Shown piece after piece: positions 17,245 through 25,816 of a DNA stretch of 64,000 nt (within the stretch, counting starts at the first letter, position 1; every line of letters begins with the position of its first letter). A program made the translations under genes and the position numbers. The DNA lies in NCBI RefSeq assembly GCF_900188115.1, contig NZ_FZNW01000001.1, positions 272,264-336,263 on the forward strand. The letters are read 5' to 3'. Origin of the DNA: Haloechinothrix alba (GTDB lineage Bacteria > Actinomycetota > Actinomycetes > Mycobacteriales > Pseudonocardiaceae). Under the pieces are notes generated by a model. It worked only from the letters and a program-made list of their open reading frames with translations. It made no database searches and was not told the DNA's origin.

Positions 17245-18153
17245 ATGCGCTCCTTGAGAACTCCCGCCGCGCGGTTCGCCGACCTGCCCGACTTCTCGTA
17301 CGCACCACGCTACGCGGGGGTCGCCGATGGCGAGGGTGGTTCGTTGCGCATCGCATACGTCGAGGCGGGTCCCGCGGACGGTCCGCCTGTCCTGCTACTG
17401 CACGGTGAACCAACCTGGTCGTACCTGTACCGCAAGATGATCCCGATCCTCGCCGAGGCAGGCCTGCGGGTGATCGCTCCCGACCTGGTGGGGTTCGGTC
17501 GCTCGGACAAACCGACCGAGGTGAGCGACCACAGCTATGCCCGGCACGTCGAGTGGGTGCGAGAGCTGATCTTCGACCACCTCGGTCTCCGCCAGGTCAC
17601 GCTGGTCGGGCAGGACTGGGGTGGGCTGATCGGGCTGCGCCTCGTCGCGGAGCACCCGGACCGGTTCGCTCGCGTTGTTGCGGCGAACACCGGCCTGCCC
17701 ACCGGGGATCACGGCATGCCCGATGTGTGGTGGGCGTTCCGGGATGCCGTGGTCGGGGCCGAGACGCTCGATATCGGCAGGTTCGTGCAGTCCGGTTGCC
17801 AGACGACACTGCCGGACGGCGTGCGAGCGGCGTATGACGCCCCGTTCCCCGACGAGAGCTACAAAGCAGGCCCCCGTGCGATGCCGACGCTGGTGCCGAC
17901 CAGCACCGACGACCCGGCTACCCAGGCCAACCGCGCCGCGTGGCGCACCCTCGCGCGCTGGCCGGGCCCGGTGCTCTGCGCTTTCTCCGACGGTGACCCG
18001 ATCACCGGCGCGATGGCGCCCATACTGCGCCGCAAGCTCGCCGGTGCGGTGGGGCGCGAGCATCCCACCATCACCGGCGCCGGACACTTCCTCCAGGAGG
18101 ACGCGGGTGAGCGCCTCGCCAAGTCGGTGCTGAACTTCGTGCGCGGGCGCTGA
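17245..18153 (+). CDS. Haloalkane dehalogenase, DhlA-like subfamily I
   Basis: 302 residues, alpha/beta hydrolase fold. The catalytic set is complete by sequence: nucleophile Asp124 in VGQDWGG, the adjacent halide-binding Trp125, oxyanion HGEPTW at 53-58, acid Asp251 in SDGDPITG and base His281 in GAGHFLQED. HGEPTWSYLYRKMIP closely resembles DhlA of Xanthobacter (from memory). The enzyme hydrolyses carbon-halogen bonds to alcohol and halide. Many homologues in Actinobacteria have unknown natural substrates. It sits alone upstream of serS. Confidence 0.85.
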   Translation: MRSLRTPAARFADLPDFSYAPRYAGVADGEGGSLRIAYVEAGPADGPPVLLLHGEPTWSYLYRKMIPILAEAGLRVIAPDLVGFGRSDKPTEVSDHSYARHVEWVRELIFDHLGLRQVTLVGQDWGGLIGLRLVAEHPDRFARVVAANTGLPTGDHGMPDVWWAFRDAVVGAETLDIGRFVQSGCQTTLPDGVRAAYDAPFPDESYKAGPRAMPTLVPTSTDDPATQANRAAWRTLARWPGPVLCAFSDGDPITGAMAPILRRKLAGAVGREHPTITGAGHFLQEDAGERLAKSVLNFVRGR

Positions 18154-18199
18154 CGGGTGACGCCGTCCGCCTGCCTGTGACGAGGCCGACGGCCCGAAA

Positions 18200-18225
18200 G
18201 TATCCGGGTGGTACCGCCCGGATAC
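18200..18225. promoter_or_regulatory. 26-bp near-perfect palindrome ending 10 bp before serS
   Basis: Arms GTATCCGGG and CCCGGATAC flank an 8-base centre that is itself nearly palindromic around GGTACC. It overlaps GGATAC, a plausible -10 hexamer for a short-leader or leaderless serS transcript, so it looks like an operator; it could also end transcription from the dehalogenase gene. Confidence 0.5.
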
Positions 18226-18235
18226 GCTGCACACC

Positions 18236-19501
18236 GTGATCGATCCACGGATTCTGCGCGAGGAGCCGGAGACCGTGCGCGCCTCGCAGCGCGCGCGGGG
18301 TGAGGACGAGAGCATCGTCGACGAGCTGATCGAGCTGGACGAACGCAGGAGGTCGGCGATCGCGCGCGCGGACTCGCTGCGTGCCGAGCAGAAACAGCTG
18401 GGCAAGAGCATCGGCAAGGCCGACGGTGACGAGCGCGAGGCCCTGCTGGCGCAGGGCAAGGACCTGGCCGCTCAGGTCAAGAGCGCGGAGTCCGAGCAGT
18501 CCCTCGCCGAGGAGTCGTTCGGCGAGCTGCACGCCAAGCTGCCGAACGTGGTGCACCCGGACGCCCCGCCGGGCGGCGAGGACGACTTCGTGACGCTCAA
18601 GCACGCCGGGACTCCCCGTGAGTTCGACTTCACCCCTGCCGACCACCTCGATCTCGGCGAGCGGTTGGGCGCGCTGTCCACCGAGCGCGGCGCGAAGGTC
18701 TCCGGGGCGCGCTTCTACTTCCTCACCGGCGTCGGCGCGCAGCTGCAACTGGCGTTGCTGAACCTCGCGGCGGCGCAGGCGGTCGAGAACGGCTTCCAGC
18801 TGATGATCCCGCCGGTGCTGGTGCGTCCGGAGATCATGGCGGGTACGGGCTTTCTCGGTGAGCACGCGAGCGAGGTGTACCGGCTGGAGCAGGACGACCT
18901 CTACCTGGTGGGCACCTCTGAGGTGTCGCTGGCGGGCTACCACTCCGAGGAGATCATCGACCTGTCCGCGGGCCCGGTCCGGTACGCGGGCTGGTCGACG
19001 TGTTTCCGGCGGGAAGCCGGTTCCTACGGGAAGGACACCCGCGGCATCATCCGGGTGCACCAGTTCGACAAGGTCGAGATGTTCGTGTTCTGCCGTCCCG
19101 AGGAGGCCGAGGCCGAGCACGCCCGGCTGCTCGCCTGGGAGGAGGAGATGCTCGGCAAGGTCGAGCTGCCGTACCGCGTCATCGACGTGGCCGCGGGCGA
19201 TCTGGGCACCTCGGCTGCCCGCAAGTACGACTGCGAGGCGTGGGTTCCGACCCAGGGCGCTTACCGGGAGATGACGTCGACGTCGAACTGCACGACGTTC
19301 CAGGCGAGGCGGTTGAACACCCGCTACCGGGACGCGGACGGCAAGCCGCAGCTCGCCGCGACGTTGAACGGGACGCTGGCGACCACCCGGTGGATCGTCG
19401 CCATCCTGGAGAACCACCAGCAGGACGACGGGTCCGTACGTGTGCCCGCGGCGCTGCGCCCGTATCTCGGTGGCAAGGAGCTCCTCCGGCCCGTCTCCTG
19501 A
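18236..19501 (+). CDS. serS: Seryl-tRNA synthetase
   Basis: 421 residues from GTG 18236 ([15 protein letters not shown]). SerRS charges tRNA-Ser with serine. An N-terminal antiparallel coiled coil (about 25-105) binds the long variable arm of tRNA-Ser; the class II core carries motif 2 in [22 protein letters not shown] (described here by its ends; about 260-280) and motif 3 in [30 protein letters not shown] is the serine-binding loop. The same window holds a tRNA-Ser gene at 48.7 kb that serves as integration site. Confidence 0.96.
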   Translation: MIDPRILREEPETVRASQRARGEDESIVDELIELDERRRSAIARADSLRAEQKQLGKSIGKADGDEREALLAQGKDLAAQVKSAESEQSLAEESFGELHAKLPNVVHPDAPPGGEDDFVTLKHAGTPREFDFTPADHLDLGERLGALSTERGAKVSGARFYFLTGVGAQLQLALLNLAAAQAVENGFQLMIPPVLVRPEIMAGTGFLGEHASEVYRLEQDDLYLVGTSEVSLAGYHSEEIIDLSAGPVRYAGWSTCFRREAGSYGKDTRGIIRVHQFDKVEMFVFCRPEEAEAEHARLLAWEEEMLGKVELPYRVIDVAAGDLGTSAARKYDCEAWVPTQGAYREMTSTSNCTTFQARRLNTRYRDADGKPQLAATLNGTLATTRWIVAILENHQQDDGSVRVPAALRPYLGGKELLRPVS

Positions 19502-19687
19502 CAGCCTGTCCCGGCACTGGGTACCGGCAGCTTCACGCTGCGTACGCCCCTCGGCGAGTTCGACGGCACGTTCCGGGGTTCGCCGTTCAAGCCAGGGCAC
19601 GGCCCGCCGTCGAAGGCCACCGGTAGGTGGTCCGTTTCCGGCGGCACGACGCAGCTGACCGGAACGTTCGTCGCCACGCTGCGCTGA
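19502..19687 (+). pseudogene. Possible gene remnant in frame after the serS stop
   Basis: After the serS TGA the same frame stays open for 61 codons to TGA 19687 without an ATG or GTG start. The translation contains SFTLRTPLGEFDGTF and TGRWSVSGGTTQLTGTF, which looks like part of a secreted beta-barrel domain with repeated GTF strands (allene-oxide-cyclase/DUF3224-like). It could be a decayed gene or a chance frame in GC-rich DNA. Confidence 0.3.
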
Positions 19688-19717
19688 GCAGCCGTGCGGT
19701 AGCGCACCCGCCCCGCG

Positions 19718-20908
19718 TCACCGCGACGCGGCGAGCGAGTCGCAGATGTGCTCGGCGATCTGCAACGCGCTCGTCGCGGCCGGTGAGGGCGCGTTGAGCA
19801 CGTGCACCTGGTGCCGGGCGCGTTCGATGAGGAAGTCGTCGACGAGGGAGCCGTCCGGCCGCAGCGCCTGCGCGCGGACACCGGACCCGAGCGGGACGAT
19901 GTCGGCCGGTCGGATGGCGGGCACCAGTCGCGCGAGGCTCGCTGCGAACCGCCGGACGGACAGCGACCGGCGCACCTCGTCGATCCCGGTCGGTAGCGCG
20001 TACCGGCGCGCGAGCCGCCACAGCCCCGGGTAGCGGGCGATCTCGGCGAGGTCGCGCACGGAGACGTCCCGCCAGCGGTAGCCCTCCCTGCGCAGCGCGA
20101 GCACCGCGTTGGGCCCGGCGTGCACGCTGCCGTCGAGCATGCGTGTCAGGTGGACACCCAGGAACGGCAGGCTCGGGTCGGGAACCGGGTAGATGAGCCC
20201 GCGCACCAGGTTCCGTCGCTGCGGCCGCAGCTCGTAGTACTCCCCGCGGAACGGCACGATCCGTGCGCTCGGGGACACGCCCGCCAGCCGCGCGACCCGG
20301 TCGGCATGCAGGCCGGCACAGTTGACGAGCCCGTCGGTGCGCAGTGTCTCGGAGGCTGTCACTACTTCCACGCCGCCGGAGGTGCGGCTGTGCATACCAA
20401 GCACCCGCGTGTCGAGCCGTAGGTCGGCACCCGCGCCGGTCAACTCCGCGACCATGGCCCGGCAGACGGCGGCGAAGTCGATGATCGCCGTCGACTCCAC
20501 CCGCAGCGCCCGCAGGCAGGACACCTCCGGCTCGTACTCCCGGGCGCGCTCCGGACCGATCACACTGGCAGGCACCCCGTTGGCGTGCGCGCGCTCGGCA
20601 AGCACCCGCAGGGCGTCGAGCTCGCGTTCGGAGGTCGCGACCACCAGCTTGCCGCAGACCTCGACGGGCACCCCGTGCTCGCGGGCGTAGGCGATGATCG
20701 ACCGGTTGCCTGCCACGGACATGCGGGCCTTGAACGACCCGGGTCTGTAGTACAGGCCCGCGTGCACGACGTTGGAGTTGTGGCCGGTTTGGTGCGCCGC
20801 CCAGCGCGGTTCCTTCTCCAGCACGGTGACGTGGGTTCCGCGCCGGGTGAGCTCGCGCGCTACGGAGAGCCCGAGAATGCCGCCGCCGATCACCACAACG
20901 CTCCGCAC
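19718..20908 (-). CDS. lhgO: L-2-hydroxyglutarate oxidase
   Basis: 396 residues from GTG 20908 (VRSVVVIGGGILGLSVA); the open frame continues upstream but the FAD-binding GxGxxG starts at residue 9, fixing the true N-terminus. LhgO oxidises L-2-hydroxyglutarate to 2-oxoglutarate with FAD. HQTGHNSNVVHAGLYY, FRGEYYELRP and the C-terminal GSGVRAQALRPDGSLVDDF are characteristic of the family. The last segment SPAATSALQIAEHI matches the family end. Divergent from the amino-sugar gene cluster with 112 bp between. Confidence 0.9.
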   Translation of the reverse strand: MRSVVVIGGGILGLSVARELTRRGTHVTVLEKEPRWAAHQTGHNSNVVHAGLYYRPGSFKARMSVAGNRSIIAYAREHGVPVEVCGKLVVATSERELDALRVLAERAHANGVPASVIGPERAREYEPEVSCLRALRVESTAIIDFAAVCRAMVAELTGAGADLRLDTRVLGMHSRTSGGVEVVTASETLRTDGLVNCAGLHADRVARLAGVSPSARIVPFRGEYYELRPQRRNLVRGLIYPVPDPSLPFLGVHLTRMLDGSVHAGPNAVLALRREGYRWRDVSVRDLAEIARYPGLWRLARRYALPTGIDEVRRSLSVRRFAASLARLVPAIRPADIVPLGSGVRAQALRPDGSLVDDFLIERARHQVHVLNAPSPAATSALQIAEHICDSLAASR

Positions 20909-21020
20909 AGCCAGCAGGGTAACGAACCGTGTCGCGTCGGACCCCGAGAGTGAGTTACTCCGGATGGCCGAATACGCTGTGACCGATCCACCCGCGGTGG
21001 GCCGACGCGACAGGAGGGCC

Positions 21021-22178
21021 ATGTCGGATCCTGCTCCGCACGTCGGCGGCGAGACGCCGATCGCACTCGGCAGGCCCACGGTCGGGGACGCCGAGCTGGC
21101 AGCGGTCGCCGACGTGTTTCGCTCCGGATGGCTCGCAGGGGCCGGACCGACCTGCGAGCGGTTCGAGGAGCGGTTCGCGCGCGTCACCGGTGTGCGGCAC
21201 GCGCTGGCCACGAGCAGTTGCGGGGCGGCGCTGCAGCTCGGCCTGCGGGCGCTCGGCGTCGAACCCGGAGACGAGGTCGTCGTCGCCGACTACACGTTCC
21301 CGGCAACGGGCCACGCGGTCGTGCGGGCGGGCGCGACCCCGGTGTTCGCCGACGTACGCGCGGACACCGCCACCGTCGACCCCGCCGCGGTGGCCGCGGC
21401 GCTGACCCGGCGCACCGTGGGCATCCTCGCGGTGGACGTGGCAGGCCAGCCCGCTGACTACGACGATCTCGCGGCGATCGCCCGGCGGCATGGACTGTGG
21501 CTGTTCGAGGACGCAGCGTGCGCTGCGGGAGCGACGTACCGCTCGCGCCCCGCTGGCAGCCTCGCCGATCTAGCGGCGTTCTCCTTCCACGGGCGCAAGG
21601 GCATCACCGCGGGGGAGGGCGGGGCTCTGGTGTCCGACCGGTCCGAGCTGGTCGAGCGCGCGCGCAAGCTGCACACCTACGGCATCAGCCAGGCGGCTGC
21701 CAGCGAGGGCTCGGCCGAGCTCCCGGTGCCCTGCTTCGACGAGGTCGGCGACAACTACCGGTTGTCCGACGTGCAGGCGGCGATCATGCTCGCGCAGCTG
21801 GACAGGCTGCCGGACCTGCTGGCGGCGCGCAGGCGGGTGGCGGAACGTTACCGCGCGGCGTTCGACGGGCTGGACGGTGTCACTCCCGCTGTGGAGCTAC
21901 CGGACCGTACGCACGCGTGGCAGGCCTACCACCTCACCGTTACCGGTGGCCTCGGACGCGACCGCGTCGCAACCCGGTTGCGGGAGCGCGGGATCGGCTG
22001 CGGGTTCGGCACGTACGCGTCCCACCTGCAACCGGCCTACGGCCGGCAACCGCACCTGCCGGTATCGGCCGAGCAGTTCGCCACCCGGCTGTCGCTGCCC
22101 ATGCACGCCAACCTGACCGACCGAGAGGTGGATCGCGTGATCGACGCCGCGCGCGATGCCGTGCGTGCGAGCGCCTGA
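21021..22178 (+). CDS. DegT/DnrJ/EryC1 sugar aminotransferase
   Basis: 385 residues with AGGAGG upstream of ATG 21021. A PLP enzyme that transaminates nucleotide-linked keto-sugars. The PLP lysine lies in SFHGRKGITAGEGG (about residue 193), the cofactor-binding Asp in LFEDAACAAGA, and NYRLSDVQAAIML is the family pattern before the C-terminal domain. It starts a forward run with the epimerase (28 bp), acetyltransferase and glycosyltransferase genes, so it most likely makes an amino sugar for a surface glycan. A second DegT enzyme of different sequence is at 25813..26919. Confidence 0.88.
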   Translation: MSDPAPHVGGETPIALGRPTVGDAELAAVADVFRSGWLAGAGPTCERFEERFARVTGVRHALATSSCGAALQLGLRALGVEPGDEVVVADYTFPATGHAVVRAGATPVFADVRADTATVDPAAVAAALTRRTVGILAVDVAGQPADYDDLAAIARRHGLWLFEDAACAAGATYRSRPAGSLADLAAFSFHGRKGITAGEGGALVSDRSELVERARKLHTYGISQAAASEGSAELPVPCFDEVGDNYRLSDVQAAIMLAQLDRLPDLLAARRRVAERYRAAFDGLDGVTPAVELPDRTHAWQAYHLTVTGGLGRDRVATRLRERGIGCGFGTYASHLQPAYGRQPHLPVSAEQFATRLSLPMHANLTDREVDRVIDAARDAVRASA

Positions 22179-22206
22179 TCGGCATGGAAGGAGATTGACC
22201 GAGAAC

Positions 22207-23163
22207 ATGTCCGAGAAGAGGGTCTTCTTCGCAGGTGGTGCGGGGTTCATCGCCTCGCACACGATCCCGATCCTGCTCGAGCGCGGGTACTCGATCCGGA
22301 TCTTCGACAACATGCGGCGCGGTGACCGCGCCCGGACCGAGCGGTTCATCGCCGAGTCCGGTGGCCGGGTCGAGCTGGTGGAGAAGGACGTGACCAACGG
22401 TGGACCGGTGCGGGAGCACATGGCCGGATGCACTCACGTGATCCATTTCCCGACGATGTCGATCAACAAGTCGGTCGCCGACCCGCACGAGTCCGTGTAC
22501 CTCAACATGATCGGAAGCAACAACGTCTTCGCCGCCGCTGCCGACGAGGGGGTGCGGCGGCTGGTGTTCGCCTCGACGGCCTCGGTGTACGGCAACCCGG
22601 CGAAACTGCCGATGCACGAGGACGACGAGCTCGCCCCGCTGACGCCCTACTGCATCAGCAAGCGGGCCTGCGAGGACCTGCTCGGGTTCTACCAGCGGGA
22701 GCGGGGCCTGTCCTGGAACGCGTTGCGGTTCTTCAACGTCTACGGGCCGGGGCAGCGGGTCGAGGCGTACTACACCTCGGTGATCAACCACTTCCTGCAA
22801 CGCCTGCGCGCGGGCGAACCTCCGGTCATCGACGGCAAGGGTGAGCAGTCGATGGACTTCGTCCACGTGCACGACATCGCGCGGGCCGTTGTCGCCGCGT
22901 TGGAGAGCGAGCGGGGCTGCTCGCCGATCAACATCGGCACCGGAGTCGACACGTCCGTCGCGACCCTTGCCACGTTGCTGATCGACGCGGTCGGTGTCGA
23001 TGTCGAGCCGCGGTTCAACCCGCGTGACGTGCTGGTCGCACGTCGAGCCGCGGACATCGGTCGGGCGCGGGAGATGCTCGGCTGGGAGCCGACGATCACG
23101 GTCGAGCAGGGCATGGCCGATCTGGTGGCCGCTACCGAGCCCGTGGCGGTGGGCAGTGTGTGA
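22207..23163 (+). CDS. NAD-dependent sugar epimerase/dehydratase (SDR)
   Basis: 318 residues, extended SDR. The NAD-binding FFAGGAGFIASHT begins at residue 7 with the GxxGxxG pattern, the catalytic YCISK (Tyr and Lys) is at about 157-161, and the Ser region is FASTASVYGNP. Sequence such as RFFNVYGPGQR and the C-terminal GWEPTITVEQGM are typical of UDP-sugar 4-epimerases/decarboxylases. The exact sugar is not deducible. Second gene of the run; the next gene overlaps its end. Confidence 0.87.
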   Translation: MSEKRVFFAGGAGFIASHTIPILLERGYSIRIFDNMRRGDRARTERFIAESGGRVELVEKDVTNGGPVREHMAGCTHVIHFPTMSINKSVADPHESVYLNMIGSNNVFAAAADEGVRRLVFASTASVYGNPAKLPMHEDDELAPLTPYCISKRACEDLLGFYQRERGLSWNALRFFNVYGPGQRVEAYYTSVINHFLQRLRAGEPPVIDGKGEQSMDFVHVHDIARAVVAALESERGCSPINIGTGVDTSVATLATLLIDAVGVDVEPRFNPRDVLVARRAADIGRAREMLGWEPTITVEQGMADLVAATEPVAVGSV

Positions 23164-23671
23164 GGCGTGCCGGCCTGCCGTGCGTGGCGGGTTCTCCGCG
23201 GCGTTCCACGCCGAGCACGACATCCCGCCGAATCCGTACAACGCGCACGCGCGGATCACCGGTGAACCGGTGATCGGCGAGGGCACCTGGATCGGGGCGT
23301 TCACGGTCCTCGACGGTGGCGGTGGGTTGCTGCGCATCGGGGACGGCTGCGACATCGCGGCAGGCGCGCAGATCTACACGCACAGCTCGATGAGGAGGTG
23401 CGTGTCCGGCCGGGCCTACGACGCGGTGGACAGGGAGGCGGTCAGTATCGGCAACCATGTCTTCATCGGGCCGCACGTCACGGTCATGCCCGGGGTATCG
23501 GTGGGGGACTCGGCCGCGGTCCTCGCCGGCTCGGTGGTCACAGGGGACGTGGCCGCGAGGTCACTGGTCGCGGGTGTTCCTGCCAGGCCGATCGGGCACC
23601 TGGATATCGACGGCCCCGAGGTGCGGGTGGTCTATGACCGGGCAGGGCAGGACCCGGGCAGGGCGGTGTGA
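23156..23671 (+). CDS. Hexapeptide-repeat acetyltransferase
   Basis: 171 residues if it starts at GTG 23156, overlapping the epimerase end by 8 bp; a GTG at 23180 is also possible. Left-handed beta-helix repeats are visible (GEPVIGEGTWIGAFTVLDGG, CDIAAGAQIYTHSS, VSIGNHVFIGPHVTVMPGVSVGDSAAVLAG), ending in VAGVPARPIG as in sugar O- or N-acetyltransferases of the LbH family. The active-site His is probably in YTHSS. It likely acetylates the amino sugar made by the upstream genes. Its stop overlaps the next start by GTGA. Confidence 0.8.
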   Translation: MCEACRPAVRGGFSAAFHAEHDIPPNPYNAHARITGEPVIGEGTWIGAFTVLDGGGGLLRIGDGCDIAAGAQIYTHSSMRRCVSGRAYDAVDREAVSIGNHVFIGPHVTVMPGVSVGDSAAVLAGSVVTGDVAARSLVAGVPARPIGHLDIDGPEVRVVYDRAGQDPGRAV

Positions 23672-24855
23672 CGGGGATGCGGATCGCGGTCGTCAACAAC
23701 TTCTACCCACCGCGCGTGGGCGGCAGCGCGCACCTCTCCGAGTCGCTGGCCAAGGGATATGCCGCCCGTGGGCACGAGGTACTGGTGATCACGGCGGAGC
23801 ACGCCGGGGCGCCCGCGCTGGAGGACGTCGACGGTATCCGGGTGGTGCGGCTGCCTGCGGTGAACCTTCCCCGGACCAGGCTCGCGGTGAACTTCGACAT
23901 CGCCTTCTGCGCGCGACCGTCGCTGCCTCGCAGGGTCGGCGAGCTCCTGGACGCGTTCCGCCCGGACGTCCTGCACCAGCACGGCCAGTTCTTCGACCTG
24001 ACCTGGGCCACCGGGCTGTGGGCGCGGAGGAACGGGGTGCCGGCCATGCTCAGCGTGCACACCAGGTTGGAGAGCCCGAGCAGGGTCTACGGGGCGGCGT
24101 TCGCAGTGCTGGACAGGTTCGTGGTCGCGCCGTTCATGCGCCGGTACAAGCCGACCTTCGTGGTGATGGACGTGCAGATGCACGACTACATCGCCGAGAA
24201 GTACCGGGGTGGGATATCGGGGACGGTGCACACCCCGGTCGGTATCGAACCAGCACGCGTCCGGGGCGGGGACGGCCGCCTGGTGCGGGACAGGCACGGG
24301 ATCGGGGACGCACCGATGATCCTGTCGACCGGACATGTGATCTCGCTGCGCGACCGGTTGACCCTTGTGGAGGCGATGCCTGCCGTGCTGGCGGCGCTGC
24401 CGGACGCGCGGCTGGTGGTGGTGGGTGGCATCTACTACGACGCGTTCCTGCGGCGGGCACGCGAGCTCGGGGTCGAGCACGCGATACTCGCGACGGGGCC
24501 GGTACCGAGAACGGACATCCCGCACTACCTGGCCGCCGCCGACATCGAGTGCCACGACCTGCGTGGCTACGGGTTCGGCACGGCCAGCCTGGAGTGCATG
24601 GCCGCCGGGGTGCCCGTGGTCTCCGCCGTGCGGGAGGACAACTTCGGCGACATCAAGCTGATCGACAGGGGCAACGTGCACCTGGTGCCGAAGGAGGACC
24701 CGGCCGCGCTGGCACGCAGGCTGGTGGATGCCCTGCGCGACCCGGAGGAGGCGCGGGCCATCGCCAGGGCCGGTGCCGAGCTGGTCGACGAGAACTTCTC
24801 CATGGAGGCGGTACTCGACAAGCACCTCGATGCGCTGCAGAACCTGGTGCGGTGA
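23668..24855 (+). CDS. GT4 family glycosyltransferase
   Basis: 395 residues, GTG start overlapping the preceding stop; an ATG three codons on is also possible. GT-B fold: N-terminal RIAVVNNFYPPRVGGSAHLSES is the acceptor-domain signature of GT4 enzymes, and the C-terminal donor site reads GFGTASLECMAAGVPVVS (E-x7-E-type region). It transfers a sugar from an activated donor to a lipid or glycan acceptor in the cytoplasm. Last gene of the forward run; converges with the oxidoreductase gene 4 bp away. Confidence 0.88.
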   Translation: MTGMRIAVVNNFYPPRVGGSAHLSESLAKGYAARGHEVLVITAEHAGAPALEDVDGIRVVRLPAVNLPRTRLAVNFDIAFCARPSLPRRVGELLDAFRPDVLHQHGQFFDLTWATGLWARRNGVPAMLSVHTRLESPSRVYGAAFAVLDRFVVAPFMRRYKPTFVVMDVQMHDYIAEKYRGGISGTVHTPVGIEPARVRGGDGRLVRDRHGIGDAPMILSTGHVISLRDRLTLVEAMPAVLAALPDARLVVVGGIYYDAFLRRARELGVEHAILATGPVPRTDIPHYLAAADIECHDLRGYGFGTASLECMAAGVPVVSAVREDNFGDIKLIDRGNVHLVPKEDPAALARRLVDALRDPEEARAIARAGAELVDENFSMEAVLDKHLDALQNLVR

Positions 24856-24859
24856 GCGC

Positions 24860-25816
24860 CTACCGAATCGCCTGCGCGCGCACATCCGACACCACTACAT
24901 GGGGCGGCAGGATCGAATCGCGCTCGGTCGCGGCATCGACGGTGCCCTCGACGAGGTCCAGGAAGCGGTCGAGCTGGGATGCCAGCGGCTCGCGGACGGT
25001 CAGCAGCTCGGGAATCTCGATCACGGTTTGCTGCCGGTAGCCGCGGCCGCCGTCCGACACTCCCTCGTGGGAGACGTGCCGGTAGATGGTGACGTCCCTG
25101 CGCAGCAGGTCGATCTCGATCAAGCGGTCCAGCTCCGAGACCGTCAGGGTACGGATCTTGCGCTGCCCGATCCGGGATGCGGACACCGACGCGAGGCCCC
25201 TGTCGAACGACAGCAGGGCCTCGAGCGTGTCCTCGGCGCCTGCCAGGGACTGCGGGTGGAAGTGGCCTGCCGCGGCGGTCGTGTCCCGCGGTGCCGCCCC
25301 GCCGAACAGCTGGATGGCCAGATCCACATCATGTACCAGCAGGTCCCAGGCGACCCCGGTCCTTATCCGCGCGGCGTACGGTCCGTGCCGCGCGCTGCGA
25401 ACATGAACGGGCTCGCCGAGCAGCGCGCGAGCGGTCAGCACCGCCGGGTTGAACCGTTCGAGCAGCCCGCACATCAGCGGTATTCCCCGTGCGGCTGATA
25501 CGTCGAGGATGTTCCTGACCTCCGCGATGTCGTTCGCCACGGGCTTCTCGATGAGCAGCGGCCTGCCCTCGTGCAGCACATCCATTGCCAGCTCGTGGTG
25601 CATCTCCGTCGGCGCCGACAGCACAACGGCATCCACATCGGACAGCGAGTCGATCTCGGGCGTCCAGTCCACAGAGAACCGTCTCGCGACATCCCGCCCC
25701 GCTTCGGCACGCGGGTCGATCACCCGTACGAGCTCGGCACGATCGCTCTCGGAGATGACGCGGGCGTGCAACGCACCCATGGAGCCGGTGCCGACGAGCG
25801 CCAGCCTGTGCGTCAT
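24860..25816 (-). CDS. Gfo/Idh/MocA sugar dehydrogenase (WbpB-like)
   Basis: 318 residues. Rossmann motif LVGTGSMGALHAR at residues 6-18, the conserved EKPVAND lysine-proline signature near residue 91, and LLVHDVDLAIQLFG with the catalytic Asp-His type residues near 170. Such enzymes oxidise the 3-position of a nucleotide sugar (as WbpB does) with NAD. The gene overlaps its upstream DegT partner by ATGA, the same pairing as wbpB-wbpE, so both probably act in sequence: oxidation, then transamination. Pathway assignment is inference. Confidence 0.85.
   Translation of the reverse strand: MTHRLALVGTGSMGALHARVISESDRAELVRVIDPRAEAGRDVARRFSVDWTPEIDSLSDVDAVVLSAPTEMHHELAMDVLHEGRPLLIEKPVANDIAEVRNILDVSAARGIPLMCGLLERFNPAVLTARALLGEPVHVRSARHGPYAARIRTGVAWDLLVHDVDLAIQLFGGAAPRDTTAAAGHFHPQSLAGAEDTLEALLSFDRGLASVSASRIGQRKIRTLTVSELDRLIEIDLLRRDVTIYRHVSHEGVSDGGRGYRQQTVIEIPELLTVREPLASQLDRFLDLVEGTVDAATERDSILPPHVVVSDVRAQAIR

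Noticed and set aside
18154..18235. Possible T-box or attenuator before serS
   Set aside because: The gap is only 82 bp with no T-box core motif; the palindrome is better read as an operator or terminator.
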